Source of the DNA: DASUPK01 sp963724665
GTDB lineage: Bacteria > Actinomycetota > Thermoleophilia > Solirubrobacterales > 70-9
Assembly: GCA_963724665.1 (NCBI GenBank)
Contig: CAVRVH010000007.1
Span: 1,054,001-1,118,000, forward strand
DNA length: 64,000 nucleotides
Direction: 5' to 3'
In this document: positions 27,081 to 35,406 of the stretch, piece after piece
Layout: every line of letters begins with the position of its first letter
Numbering within the stretch: position 1 is the first letter of the stretch
Translations under genes and position numbers: made by a program
The notes under the pieces: model-generated
Databases searched by the model: none
What the model was told of the DNA's origin: nothing
Seen by the model: the letters and a program-made list of their open reading frames with translations, nothing else

Positions 27081-27093
27081 GGGCGCGAACCCT

Positions 27094-27117
27094 TACCCAC
27101 TTCGTGGGATTTGTCAA
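27094..27117 (-). promoter_or_regulatory. ROK gene promoter with embedded operator
   Basis: On the minus strand a perfect TTGACA -35 (complement of 27112-27117) is followed, inside the spacer, by the palindrome CCCAC-GAA-GTGGG (complement of 27096-27108), and then a weak -10-like TAAGGG. A palindrome between -35 and -10 is the classical site for autorepression, and the ROK regulator is the obvious candidate to bind it. No Shine-Dalgarno separates this from GTG 27080. Confidence 0.5.
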
Positions 27118-27186
27118 GTGTTCGGAGGAACTAGTGGAAAAATAGCGAGGGAATGGCTGAAGTCAGGACAAAGCCCGCGTGAACTC

Positions 27187-27225
27187 AGTACCCGAGCGCG
27201 AACTTCGCGTCCTCGGACATCATCT
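27187..27225. repeat. 39-bp direct repeat, distal copy
   Basis: Identical over 39 bp to 28946-28984, which is the 3' end of the MIP18/DUF59 gene. Read on the minus strand it encodes the last residues (MMSEDAKFALGY) followed by TGA, whereas the intact gene ends with TAA. It is located between the end of the ELWRSDGT gene and the ROK promoter. Confidence 0.9.
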
Positions 27226-27328
27226 TCGACCGCCGCCGTGATGGCCCAGGTTGTCCAAGGCTGCGGAATCCCAGATTTGCAGGGGATCCGCTGGGCCTCG
27301 TGTTGGCCAGCTACGAGGAGTCCTATCC

Positions 27329-28729
27329 CTACTTGCACTTCCCCTTCGCGCATGGTGGTGGCCCGGCCCTCCACAGCTCCCTGTTGTGCCTGCCGTCCTT
27401 GGCGGTGAAGAAAAGGGTGCCACCGACCGCGGTGAGATTCGTGGGCTCGCTGCTGCTGCTGCCACGGCGGATGTCCCTGACGATGGTCGTCCCGGCGCGG
27501 GTGCCGTCGCTTCGCCAGAGCTCCTGGCCGTGCCTCTTGTCGCTGCCGACGAGGTAGAGCATTCCTTTGGCGGTAGCCAGCAATTCGGGGCCGAAGCCGA
27601 CACCGGGGCGGTTTCCCTTGACCAGGGTGGTTCCCTGCGGTGTGCCGTCGCTTCGCCACAGCCCTCCCCCGCCGGTGAAGTAGAGGATCCGCTTGATGAC
27701 GACGAGGCCAAGAATGGGGAAGCCCTGGATCTGCTTGACAAGGGTCGTGCCGGCCTCGGTGCCGTCGCTTCGCCACAGCTCATTCGGGATGGGACCGGGT
27801 CCGAGGGACGCTGTGAAGTAGAGGGTGCCCGCTGACGTTGGCTGGAGGTAGAGGGAGCTCCCGATGTTGAAGTCTTTGACGATCGTCGTACCGGCCTCCG
27901 TGCCGTCGGTTCGCCACAGCGCGGGGCCCTGGAAGCTAGAGCCGCCAGTGCTGAAGTAGAGGGTTCCGTTGAGGTCGGTGAAGCCCGAGAAATCAATCAA
28001 GTGGGACTTGACCAAGGTAGTCCCCGCCGCGGTGCCATCGCTTCGCCACAGATCTGAATAGAAGCCGCCGGAGCTGCCGAAGTAGAGGGTGCCGTTGACG
28101 TCGATGAGGGGGGCAGCGCCCACCCCCTCCTTGACCAAAGTCGTCCCCGCCCCGGTGCCGTCACTTCGCCACAGCCCGGCATCGGTGCCGTCGAAGGCGG
28201 AGAAGTAGAGAACGCCGTTGGCGTCGGTGAAAAATGAGGGGTGACCGCTCCGGCTGCCGGGGTTGATGTCCTTGACCATCCTCGTCCCCCGCGCCGTGCC
28301 GTCGCTTCGCCAGAGCTCGTCCCCGTGGACGCCGTCGTCGGCCGTGAAGTAGATGATGCGGTTGACGGCCGTGATCCTGGAGAGGTCGCTCCCGTCCCGA
28401 CCAGGGTTGATGTCCTTGACCATCCTCGTCCCTCGCCCCGTGCCGTCGCTTCGCCACAGCTCGAAGCCGTGCTTGCCGTCGTTGGCGCTGAAGTAGAGGG
28501 TCCCGCGGACGTTGGTGAGGTCGCCCCCGTTGTAGATGCAGCCGCAATTACCGCCGCCGTTGGTGGTGATGCTGGGGGAGCGACCCGGATTGATGTCCTT
28601 GACCAGCACGGCCCCGCGGTGCTCGGCCGCCTGGGCGCCCGCAGTCGATACGAGCGTCCCACCCGCGGCGAGCAGCAGCGCGAGCATGCACGTGAGGGTT
28701 GCTGGACGATGAATGGAGAGCTTCTCCAT
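27329..28729 (-). CDS. Secreted ELWRSDGT-repeat protein
   Basis: A 466-residue protein with a signal peptide (TCMLALLLAAGGTLVSTAGAQAA) followed by about nine repeats of roughly 45 residues. Each contains xLWRSDGTxxGTxxVK and a TLYFSAxDGxxG half. Eight LWR(S/T)DGT copies are complete, and the last is cut to ELWRAGPPP, ending in PPCAKGKCK. Such repeats build a beta-propeller-like extracellular domain. Their function is unknown; surface or binding roles are guessed. The gene sits alone in the repeat-flanked cassette, reads in the same direction as the MIP18/DUF59 gene and is separated from it by about 210 bp with no recognised promoter. Confidence 0.85.
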   Translation of the reverse strand: MEKLSIHRPATLTCMLALLLAAGGTLVSTAGAQAAEHRGAVLVKDINPGRSPSITTNGGGNCGCIYNGGDLTNVRGTLYFSANDGKHGFELWRSDGTGRGTRMVKDINPGRDGSDLSRITAVNRIIYFTADDGVHGDELWRSDGTARGTRMVKDINPGSRSGHPSFFTDANGVLYFSAFDGTDAGLWRSDGTGAGTTLVKEGVGAAPLIDVNGTLYFGSSGGFYSDLWRSDGTAAGTTLVKSHLIDFSGFTDLNGTLYFSTGGSSFQGPALWRTDGTEAGTTIVKDFNIGSSLYLQPTSAGTLYFTASLGPGPIPNELWRSDGTEAGTTLVKQIQGFPILGLVVIKRILYFTGGGGLWRSDGTPQGTTLVKGNRPGVGFGPELLATAKGMLYLVGSDKRHGQELWRSDGTRAGTTIVRDIRRGSSSSEPTNLTAVGGTLFFTAKDGRHNRELWRAGPPPCAKGKCK

Positions 28730-28943
28730 GGGCCTCTATCAACGCTAACCCCGCGAATCCCCATCCGGATCGGTGTTGCCAACCCATCCCGCATCGTGGG
28801 GGACCACAGAACAACAATCGCCTTGGCGCCGAAACCGCTGCTTTCCGCGCAAAGTGGCACTCTCCGAAATCGCTTCTCTGAGTACTGCATGGAGCCACTT
28901 CTACGGGGGTCCCCCGCAGGCGAAAACCGCGTATTTGCAGCGA

Positions 28944-29252
28944 TTAGTACCCGAGCGCGAACTTCGCGTCCTCGGACATCATCTCCGGCGACCACGGCGG
29001 GTCGAAGACCATCTTCGGGTGGACCTTCTCGACGCCCTTCAGCTGGCCGACGAACTCGCGCATCTGCTCCGAGACCTGCGGCCCGATCGGGCACGCGGGA
29101 GTGGTCAGCGTGAAGGTGATGAAGGCCTCGGGGCCCTCGATCTCGACGTCGTAGACGAGCCCGAGGGAGACGAAATCGAGCCCGAGCTCGGGGTCGATGA
29201 CCTCCTCGAGCGCCTCGTAGACGTCCTCTTCGGTTGTCGCCTCTGCTGCCAT
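28944..29252 (-). CDS. MIP18/DUF59 iron-sulfur assembly factor (SufT/PaaD-like)
   Basis: A 102-residue protein of the MIP18 family, involved in Fe-S cluster assembly or delivery. It has EALEEVIDPELGLDFVSLGL, VYDVEIEG and the invariant Cys in LTTPACPIGPQVSEQM. Its C-terminus (PPWSPEMMSEDAKFALGY) is duplicated as a 39-bp repeat 1.76 kb away. ATG 29252 is 1 bp after the stop of the 72-residue gene. The protein has a normal length, so the insertion next to it has not damaged it. Confidence 0.92.
   Translation of the reverse strand: MAAEATTEEDVYEALEEVIDPELGLDFVSLGLVYDVEIEGPEAFITFTLTTPACPIGPQVSEQMREFVGQLKGVEKVHPKMVFDPPWSPEMMSEDAKFALGY
28946..28984. repeat. 39-bp direct repeat, gene-proximal copy
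   Basis: The last 39 bp of the MIP18/DUF59 gene up to the first base of its stop, identical to 27187-27225. The match ends at 28985 (C here, T in the other copy) and at 28945. Confidence 0.9.
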
Positions 29253-29253
29253 C

Positions 29254-29472
29254 TCAGTACCCCCGCGAATTCAGGTTTTGGGCGGGCTGTGGATCCTCAG
29301 CGTAGTCCGGCTTGGGTCGAGCCTCGGTGGAGCTGCCAACTTCGTCGACAGGCGTCAGTCCGACTCTCACGACCGCCCAGTCACCGGGTTCCTGCTCGGC
29401 GACGAACCAGGTCGCCTCGGGATGCTCGGCTGCCATCCGGTCGCGCTCACTCTGTGCCTGCTCGCGATTCAT
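29254..29472 (-). CDS. Small acidic hypothetical protein
   Basis: A 72-residue protein from ATG 29472: MNREQAQSERDRMAAEHPEA, then a predicted beta segment TWFVAEQEPGDWAVVRVGLT, and a disordered tail ending LNSRGY. The WFVAEQEPGDWAVVRV segment is reminiscent of short actinobacterial proteins of unknown role. Its TGA is 1 bp from the ATG of the MIP18/DUF59 gene, so the two form an operon. A much longer frame is open upstream but lies antisense to fxsA. Confidence 0.65.
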   Translation of the reverse strand: MNREQAQSERDRMAAEHPEATWFVAEQEPGDWAVVRVGLTPVDEVGSSTEARPKPDYAEDPQPAQNLNSRGY

Positions 29473-29535
29473 CTCGAACAAGGATAGGGGGGTCGCAACG
29501 CGTGGTTGCCGATTCGGCTCCACGAGTAGCCTTCC

Positions 29536-30153
29536 GTGGCCGTGTGGCTCCTCGTCCTGATCTTCATCGTCGTCCCGATCGCGGAGCTCTACGTGATCAT
29601 CCAGGTCGGTGGGGCGATCGGCGTGATCCCCACCCTGGTGCTGCTGCTTCTCGATGCCCTGCTCGGCGCGATGCTGCTTCGCCACCAGGGACGGGCCGCG
29701 TGGATCCGGTTCAATCGCGCGCTCGCCGAGAACAGGCTGCCGCACAAGGAGGTCTTCGACGGCGTCCTGATCATCTTCGGGGGCTGCCTGCTGATCACGC
29801 CCGGCTTTCTCACCGACATCCTTGGCTTCTTCCTGCTGATCCCGCCGACTCGGGCGATCGTCCGGGGCATCTCGTCTCGGATCGTCCGCAGGCGCATGGC
29901 CCTGGGGACCCTCTGGACCTCGGTCCGGACACCGGGATCCTCCCGGGAGCGGCCTGCTCCCCAAGGACCCGAGCCGACACCGGGAGGCCGGGACGAGTAC
30001 CCGAGGGGCCCGTCTCCTGACGACCTGTTCAGCTGGGAGGAGCCGGTCGCGCCTCCGCGGAGCGGCCCGCGACCGGACGACATCGAGGGCACGGGGCAGG
30101 AGATCCGCGATGAGGACGAGCTGCCACCGGGCCGGGAGCCCTTCGGCGGATGA
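29536..30153 (+). CDS. fxsA: FxsA-family membrane protein
   Basis: A 205-residue inner-membrane protein. The FxsA signature VPIAELYVIIQVGGAIGVIP starts the first helices, followed by GAMLLRHQGRAAW and the conserved FGGCLLITPGFLTDILGF with LLIPPTRAIVR. The C-terminal 70 residues are Pro/Glu-rich and disordered, a common actinobacterial extension. In E. coli FxsA suppresses F-exclusion of phage T7, but its normal role is unknown. GTG start; it diverges from the 72-residue gene. Confidence 0.9.
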   Translation: MAVWLLVLIFIVVPIAELYVIIQVGGAIGVIPTLVLLLLDALLGAMLLRHQGRAAWIRFNRALAENRLPHKEVFDGVLIIFGGCLLITPGFLTDILGFFLLIPPTRAIVRGISSRIVRRRMALGTLWTSVRTPGSSRERPAPQGPEPTPGGRDEYPRGPSPDDLFSWEEPVAPPRSGPRPDDIEGTGQEIRDEDELPPGREPFGG

Positions 30154-30154
30154 A

Positions 30155-30199
30155 GATGCGAGGGTGCTCCGAGGCGCAGACGAGGAGCAACCCGTTTGA
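30155..30199. repeat. Bulged palindromic element, copy A
   Basis: GATGCGAGGGTGCTCC, a 15-nt loop segment, then GGAGCAACCCGTTTGA. The arms GGGTGCTCC and GGAGCAACCC pair with one unpaired A in the second arm. It lies directly after the fxsA stop and overlaps the TTG start assigned to the next gene. It is one of five related copies in the window. Confidence 0.8.
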
Positions 30200-30924
30200 C
30201 TGAGGTAGCGATCCTCTGCGGGTTCGGGGATGTCGCCGCCGGAATCGGGGGACTGGCCTGGGACCTCCCCGAGCCCGGCGCCGTGCTGCTCAGCGAGGGC
30301 GAGGCCCGGGCCGCGAGCTTTGCGCTCGAGCAGGGCGGCGACGCCGCGACCCTCGAGATCACGGCCGGGGAGCTGAACCTCGAGGCCACTCTCGCCCCGC
30401 ACACGGCCGAGGTGCCCCTCGCGGACCGGGACGGCCGCGATCCGCATGGCCTCACCTTCAGCGCCTGCGCCGCGGAGGTGCGCTCCGCCGGCGGGAGCCA
30501 GACCCTGCGCTGCTCCGGGTTCATCGCCCGCTGGAAGGCGGACCCTCTCGAGGGCGCCGCCGCCTTCCGTCACCTCGCGATCGAGCGCCCCGGCGAGTCC
30601 TTCCTGATCGCGACCGCCATGGGTCGGCCGGGGTCCGAGGGCCACGGCGAGGAGGAGACCACGGGCTGGCTGCTCGAGGGCGAGACCGTCACGGCCTTCG
30701 AGGAGACGCTGATTTCAACCCAGTACGACGGGTCCGGGAAGCAGACCCGGCTCGGCCTCGAGCTCTGGCCCGAGGACGCCGACCAGTCGAGCCGGGCCGC
30801 CGCGACCCGCGTCTCGGGAAGCTCGCTCGGCGTCGTCGAGTCGGGGAACGCCACCGCCGGCCTGTTCGGGTGTCATGTCGACGGGACAGAGGGTTTCGGC
30901 AGCTATCTGCTGTGGCGCGCATGA
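30196..30924 (+). CDS. Hypothetical protein of unknown function
   Basis: A 242-residue acidic, soluble-looking protein rich in beta-type segments (VAILCGFGDVAAGIGGLAWDL, LEITAGELNLEATLAPH and GWLLEGETVTAFEETLISTQ). No signal peptide, membrane helix or known motif was recognised. TTG 30196 overlaps the palindromic element; downstream starts are less convincing. Its stop overlaps the HAD gene by 4 bp (ATGA), so the two are co-transcribed. Confidence 0.7.
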   Translation: MTEVAILCGFGDVAAGIGGLAWDLPEPGAVLLSEGEARAASFALEQGGDAATLEITAGELNLEATLAPHTAEVPLADRDGRDPHGLTFSACAAEVRSAGGSQTLRCSGFIARWKADPLEGAAAFRHLAIERPGESFLIATAMGRPGSEGHGEEETTGWLLEGETVTAFEETLISTQYDGSGKQTRLGLELWPEDADQSSRAAATRVSGSSLGVVESGNATAGLFGCHVDGTEGFGSYLLWRA

Positions 30925-31568
30925 GCCCGACGGACGGGATCACGACCGTGATCTCGGACTTCGGCGGCGTCCTCACCACTCCCCTCGTCCAGTCCTTCGC
31001 CGCGGTTCAGGACCAGACGGGCATCTCGTTCGAGGAGCTCGCGAAGGCGATGGGCCGGATCGAGGAAGCCGACGGAGCGCACCCGCTCTACGAGCTGGAG
31101 AAGGGCAAGCTCAGCGAACCCGACTTCCTGCGCAAGCTGGGCGACGAGCTGGAGCCCGCGCTCGGCCACCGGCCCGAGCTACACCGCTTCAGCGAGATCT
31201 ACTTCGACGCGCTCCATCCAAATGCGCCGATGATCGACCTGATGCGCGAGGCCAAGGACGGCGGATACCGCATGGGCATGCTCACCAACAACGTCCGTGA
31301 GTGGGAGCCCCTCTGGCGATCGATGCTGCCCGTAGACGAGATCTTCGAGGTCGTCGTCGACTCGGGCTTCGTCGGCTGCCGCAAGCCTGAGCGGGAGATC
31401 TACGACATCACCCTCGATCGGCTAGGCGGCGTTCCGGCCGATCAGTGCCTGTTCGTCGACGACGTCGACGTCAACTGCACAGCGGCCCGGGAACTCGGCA
31501 TGTCCGCCGTCCACTACCGGCACAACGACCAGGCGATCCCCGAGATCCGCGAGGCGCTGGATCTCTAG
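30921..31568 (+). CDS. HAD-superfamily hydrolase
   Basis: A 215-residue HAD-IA-type phosphatase. It begins ITTVISDFGGVLTTP: the nucleophile Asp is present, but the usual D-x-D second Asp is replaced by Gly, as in the DFGGVL group typified by epoxide-hydrolase N-domains and haloacid dehalogenase-like proteins. MGMLTNNVREW (motif II), VGCRKPEREIYD (Lys, motif III) and QCLFVDDVDVNCTAA (acidic motif IV) complete the set. The physiological substrate is unknown. It is coupled to the unknown gene upstream. Confidence 0.88.
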   Translation: MSPTDGITTVISDFGGVLTTPLVQSFAAVQDQTGISFEELAKAMGRIEEADGAHPLYELEKGKLSEPDFLRKLGDELEPALGHRPELHRFSEIYFDALHPNAPMIDLMREAKDGGYRMGMLTNNVREWEPLWRSMLPVDEIFEVVVDSGFVGCRKPEREIYDITLDRLGGVPADQCLFVDDVDVNCTAARELGMSAVHYRHNDQAIPEIREALDL

Positions 31569-31624
31569 GTACGCGCCAGCGACACTAGGCTCAAGGTCTC
31601 CAACATTTTGTGGAAGGAAGGGCT

Positions 31625-31810
31625 ATGGACTTCGGCAAGCTGTTCAAGCGAGGTAAGAAGGTTGTCGACGATCGTGGTGGTGTCGAATCTCTGAAGGAAG
31701 ACGCCAGCGAACTCAAGGACGTTGCGACAAAGAAAGAGGGCCTCGGCGAAAAGGCCAAGGACGCGGCAGCGGCGATCAAGGATCCGGGCGCACCCGGCGG
31801 CGCCAAGTAA
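31625..31810 (+). CDS. Small charged protein, possibly Rv0909-like
   Basis: A 61-residue highly charged protein (MDFGKLFKRGKKVVDDRGG, then SLKEDASELKDVATKKEG). It resembles short Rv0909/CsbD-like proteins made of alternating Lys, Asp and Glu helices. ATG 31625 has GGAAGG (31613-31618) upstream. Mycobacterial Rv0909-type proteins are called antitoxins, but no toxin partner is next to it, so that role is not claimed. Confidence 0.6.
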   Translation: MDFGKLFKRGKKVVDDRGGVESLKEDASELKDVATKKEGLGEKAKDAAAAIKDPGAPGGAK

Positions 31811-31831
31811 GCACGGATTGCGGTGGTCGAG

Positions 31832-32287
31832 CTAGTTGTCGCTGCCGTACCGGTCCCACATGTAGAGCTCGGTCGCCTCTCGGCAGAGCTCCATCACGCG
31901 GGGCGGTGAGAGCCACTCGAGCACCAGGTCGAGCGCTCGCTCCTCGGAGATCCCCTCCTCGAAGGCCTCCTCGCCACGGAATCCGGCGGCGAGCTTGAGG
32001 GCCTCGCGGCGGTGGTTGCCGAGCGAGTCGAATGCTCCCATCAGGAAGTCCCGGTTCGGCAGCGGCTGGCCGACCTCCATCGAGCCGTGCCAGGCGGCGA
32101 GCATCGAGATGTCGTGCTCGTCGAGCTCTGAGATGGCCTTGGCGTAGTGCTCCTGAAGCTCCTCGTCTGGGATCTCATCGACCCAGGCGCGAACCGCCTC
32201 GCCGAGGAGTTGGCGGCGGGCCTCTCGGCCGACCGAGTCTGCGATCGCCCTGATCGCGTCAGCTGGGTCTACGAAGCAAAGTGTCAT
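31832..32287 (-). CDS. Acidic hypothetical protein
   Basis: A 151-residue acidic helical protein (MTLCFVDPADAIRAIADSVG, IPDEELQEHYAKAISELDEHD, ALDLVLEWLSPPRVMELCRE). No family was recognised. It is convergent with the small charged gene and has no obvious operon partner. Confidence 0.6.
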   Translation of the reverse strand: MTLCFVDPADAIRAIADSVGREARRQLLGEAVRAWVDEIPDEELQEHYAKAISELDEHDISMLAAWHGSMEVGQPLPNRDFLMGAFDSLGNHRREALKLAAGFRGEEAFEEGISEERALDLVLEWLSPPRVMELCREATELYMWDRYGSDN

Positions 32288-32460
32288 TTCGGTGGGGCCT
32301 CCCGTAGTCGGCTCTGGAGGTGTGATCTAGGGCCAAGGTAGAGTCGCCCCCGGCGGAAAAAAGCGGGCTCAGGTTTCCGCGCGTTATGCGGGATTTGAGG
32401 CCGTTTCGGGGCCCTCAGACCCCTTGGAGCAGCGCCGCGAGCGCGCCTATGCTGAATCGA

Positions 32461-35406
32461 ATGGCGCTCAAGCTCATCGTCGGGCCCCCGAACTCCGGTC
32501 GCACCGGCGCGGTCCTCGACGGATTTCGCGCAATGTCCGGGAACGACCCTGTACTGGTCGTCCCCACCGTCGACGACGTCGAGCGCTTCGAGGAGGAGCT
32601 CACCCGCGGCGGGGACGCGGTGATCGGCGCCACGGCCGGGACCTTCGACGAGCTCTTCGCCCTAGTCGCCCGCGCGACCGACGCCAAGGCAGGCCCGGCG
32701 ATCAGCCGGACGCAGCGGCTTCGGCTGGCCCGGGAAGCCGCCTCGCGGGCGGAGCTGCGGATCCTGTCCGCCTCCTCGCGGCGGCCCGGCTTCCCGGCGG
32801 CCCTCGAGGAGCTCGTCTCAGAGCTCCAGGCCGCTCTGGTCGATCCGGTGGCCTTGAAGGAGGAGGCCGGGGCCGCCGGTCCCTACGAGGTGGAGATCGC
32901 CTCGCTGTACGAGTCCTACCTGCGGGTTCGGGATGAGCTCGGCCTCCACGACGACCACTCGCGGGCCGCGGCGGCGACCTCCGCGCTGCGGACGAGGCCC
33001 GAGTCCTGGGAATCGCCGGTCTTCCTCTACGGCTTCGACGACCTGACGGTCGAGCAGCTGGAGCTGGTGCGAGAGCTCTCCGCCCACACCCAGGTGACGA
33101 TCGCTCTGCCCTGGGAGGACCGCGAGTCGCTGACCCTGGCGCGCGGGGCCCTCTTCGCCCAGCTCAGGGACATCGAGGGCGTCTCGATCGAGCGGCTGGA
33201 GGCCGAGTCCCGGTTCACCAGCAGCGTCACCTTGTTCGAGGTAGAGCGCCGCTTCAGCGAGGCCGGTGATCGAGTGGAGAACGACGGTGGCGTCGCCCTG
33301 CTCGCCTCCGCGGGTGAGCTCGCGGAGGTCGAGGCCGTGGGCACCGAGGTCGCGCGGCTCCTGAGCGACGGAACGCCACCGGGCGAGATCGCGATCGTCC
33401 TGCGCGACCCGCGCTCGGGCGGTCCCCTCTACCGCCGGGTGCTGGCGCGCTTCCGCATTCCGGTCGCCGTGCAGGCCGACATGTCCGCTGCCCGGACCAA
33501 TACCGGCGCGGGGCTGATCGCGCTGCTGCAGGCCGCAGTCGGCCGCGGCCGCGCCTCGGACCTGCTCGCCTACCTGCGGACCCCCGGCGTCGCCTCGCCT
33601 TCCATGGTCGACTGGTTCGAGCGCCGGCTGCTTCGTGGCCGCCTCCGCACCACGGAACAGGCGCTGGAGGCCTGGTCCACCAACGAGGAGAACGGGAACG
33701 ACGGCCTGCGGGAGGTCCGGAAGCTGCGTGGGGCGAATCCTGGAGCCGAGCTGTTGCGGGAGGCCGGGAAGCAGGCACGCTGGATCGCCGAGGCGGCGAT
33801 CCGCCGCCAGGGTGCCGTGGCAGAAGAGGACAGGGCGCTGGAGCTGCGGGCGGGGGCGGAGATCGAAAGAGCGCTGATCGAGCTCGCTGAGCTGGGCCTC
33901 CCCCACTCCGCGGCCGACGTGATCGCGGCCGTGTCCGAACTAGACGTGCCGATGTGGCGAGGTCCGACCGAGGGCCGCGTTCGGGTCATCAGCCCGTACA
34001 GAGCCCGGGCCCGCCGCGTCGCCCACCTGTTCGTCTGCTCGATGCAGGATGGGGACTTCCCGCGCCGCGACACCGGTGGCCCGCTCCTCTCCGATGAGGC
34101 CCGCCGGGCGCTCGCCCTGCCCGAGCGAAAGAAGGCGGAGATTGAGGATCGCTACCTCTTCTCGGTCTGCCTCTCGCGCGCCAAGCAGCGGCTCTGGCTC
34201 TCCTGGAGGAGCGCGGATGACGAGGGAGGCGCCACCTCGCGCTCGCCCTTCGTCGACGAGGTGCGAGACTTGCTGGCGCCCGCGCTCCCTGAGGATCTGG
34301 AGGAGCGCGACGAGGCGATCGTCGCCGAGGCCGGCGGGCGTGGCCTGGCCGAGTCCGTCTTCGAACCGGAAGCGGCGCCCAGCGAGGTCGAGCTGGCGCG
34401 AGCGGAGGCCGCGCTCGGGCCGAGGACCGAGAACGGCCGCCTGCGACCCGGGCCCCTGCAGCTCGATCCCGTCCTGGAGCGGATGCGGGAGATCAAGCTC
34501 TTCGGCCCCTCGACGCTCGAGGAATACGCCACCTGCCCCTACCGCTGGTTCATTCAGCATGAGTTGAAGCCACAGCCGATCGGACTCGAGGCCGAGCCGC
34601 TCACCAGCGGGTCGATTGCTCACAAGGTCCTGGAGGCGCTCTACGAGAACCCGCCCACGCCCGGCGGGCGCCCCACGCCGGAGACTCTCGGCCAGTGGCG
34701 TCAAGCGGCGCGGGAGCTGATCTCGGAGATGGGCGAGAAGCGGCTGCCTCGGGAGCTCGCGGACACCGCCGCTGCCCTCCATCGAGTCGAAGGGCTGGTT
34801 CTCGCCTTCCTCGCCGACGAGGCCGCCACGGCGACTGCCTTCACCCCCGCACACACCGAGGCGGCCTTCGGCTTCGACGACACCGAGATGGGGCCGCTTC
34901 CTCTGGCCGGCGGCGGCGTCCACGGCCAGATCGACCGCATCGATCTCGGGCCGGGCGGAGAGGCGCTGGTTCAGGACTACAAGTCGGGCGGCAAGGTCGA
35001 CGGCGGCGCCGGGATGCTGGAGAAGCGCGGCAAGCTCCAGCTGCAGCTCTACATGCTCGCTGCGCGCGAGCTCTGGGGTCACGATCTCGCCGGCGGCCTC
35101 TACCGGCCGCTGGGCGGCACCGGTGACCGCACGCCCAAGGGCCTCCTGCGAAAGGAGCTCTCGGATGAGCTGGCGGGACTCGACCCGCGGCCGAGGGACC
35201 ATCTCGGCGACGAGGACTTCGAGGCGGCGCTCGATGCCGCCAAGGGGAAGGCCGAGGAGATCGTCGCTTCGGTCCAGGGAGGCAGGGTGATTCGCGACCC
35301 GATCGGCGGCAGCTGCCCCGACTGGTGCAGCTTCCAGCCGATCTGCCGGCGCGAGCGCGGGCTGCCCGAGGACGAGCCCTGGTCCGAGGAGGGCGAGGAG
35401 GAATGA
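32461..35406 (+). CDS. AddB-like exonuclease subunit
   Basis: A 981-residue partner of the AddA-type helicase that follows. The N-terminal phosphate-binding loop is degenerate: GPPNSGRT has Arg where Walker A has Lys, so the helicase half is probably inactive, as in some AddB/RexB proteins. The C-terminal third carries the nuclease core (GSIAHKVLEALYE, VHGQIDRIDLGPGG and VQDYKSGGKV) and four Fe-S cluster cysteines (TCPYRWF; CPDWCSFQPICRRE). ATG 32461 has a -10-like TATGCT 7 nt upstream, suggesting a leaderless mRNA. The stop overlaps the AddA start by 4 bp. Role: double-strand break end processing. Confidence 0.88.
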   Translation: MALKLIVGPPNSGRTGAVLDGFRAMSGNDPVLVVPTVDDVERFEEELTRGGDAVIGATAGTFDELFALVARATDAKAGPAISRTQRLRLAREAASRAELRILSASSRRPGFPAALEELVSELQAALVDPVALKEEAGAAGPYEVEIASLYESYLRVRDELGLHDDHSRAAAATSALRTRPESWESPVFLYGFDDLTVEQLELVRELSAHTQVTIALPWEDRESLTLARGALFAQLRDIEGVSIERLEAESRFTSSVTLFEVERRFSEAGDRVENDGGVALLASAGELAEVEAVGTEVARLLSDGTPPGEIAIVLRDPRSGGPLYRRVLARFRIPVAVQADMSAARTNTGAGLIALLQAAVGRGRASDLLAYLRTPGVASPSMVDWFERRLLRGRLRTTEQALEAWSTNEENGNDGLREVRKLRGANPGAELLREAGKQARWIAEAAIRRQGAVAEEDRALELRAGAEIERALIELAELGLPHSAADVIAAVSELDVPMWRGPTEGRVRVISPYRARARRVAHLFVCSMQDGDFPRRDTGGPLLSDEARRALALPERKKAEIEDRYLFSVCLSRAKQRLWLSWRSADDEGGATSRSPFVDEVRDLLAPALPEDLEERDEAIVAEAGGRGLAESVFEPEAAPSEVELARAEAALGPRTENGRLRPGPLQLDPVLERMREIKLFGPSTLEEYATCPYRWFIQHELKPQPIGLEAEPLTSGSIAHKVLEALYENPPTPGGRPTPETLGQWRQAARELISEMGEKRLPRELADTAAALHRVEGLVLAFLADEAATATAFTPAHTEAAFGFDDTEMGPLPLAGGGVHGQIDRIDLGPGGEALVQDYKSGGKVDGGAGMLEKRGKLQLQLYMLAARELWGHDLAGGLYRPLGGTGDRTPKGLLRKELSDELAGLDPRPRDHLGDEDFEAALDAAKGKAEEIVASVQGGRVIRDPIGGSCPDWCSFQPICRRERGLPEDEPWSEEGEEE

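Larger units (their letters stand above)
27187..28984. mobile_element. Putative gene cassette bounded by 39-bp direct repeats
   Basis: A segment of about 1.76 kb lies between two perfect 39-bp direct repeats. One repeat is the 3' end of the MIP18/DUF59 gene; the other is a detached copy with its own in-frame stop. The segment holds one gene, a secreted ELWRSDGT-repeat protein, and no integrase or transposase. This is the pattern left by site-specific insertion at the 3' end of a gene, where the incoming copy restores the gene and the original end is displaced. The mechanism and mobility are inference; a tandem duplication or assembly join at a 39-mer could look the same. Confidence 0.4.

Noticed and set aside
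30155..30199. Integron attC-like site
   Set aside because: The bulge in one arm recalls attC, but the R/L box sequences, typical lengths and an integrase are missing, and copies occur inside genes.
31625..31810. Toxin-antitoxin pair at 31.6-32.3 kb
   Set aside because: The small charged protein looks antitoxin-like, but the neighbour is convergent, acidic and not toxin-like.
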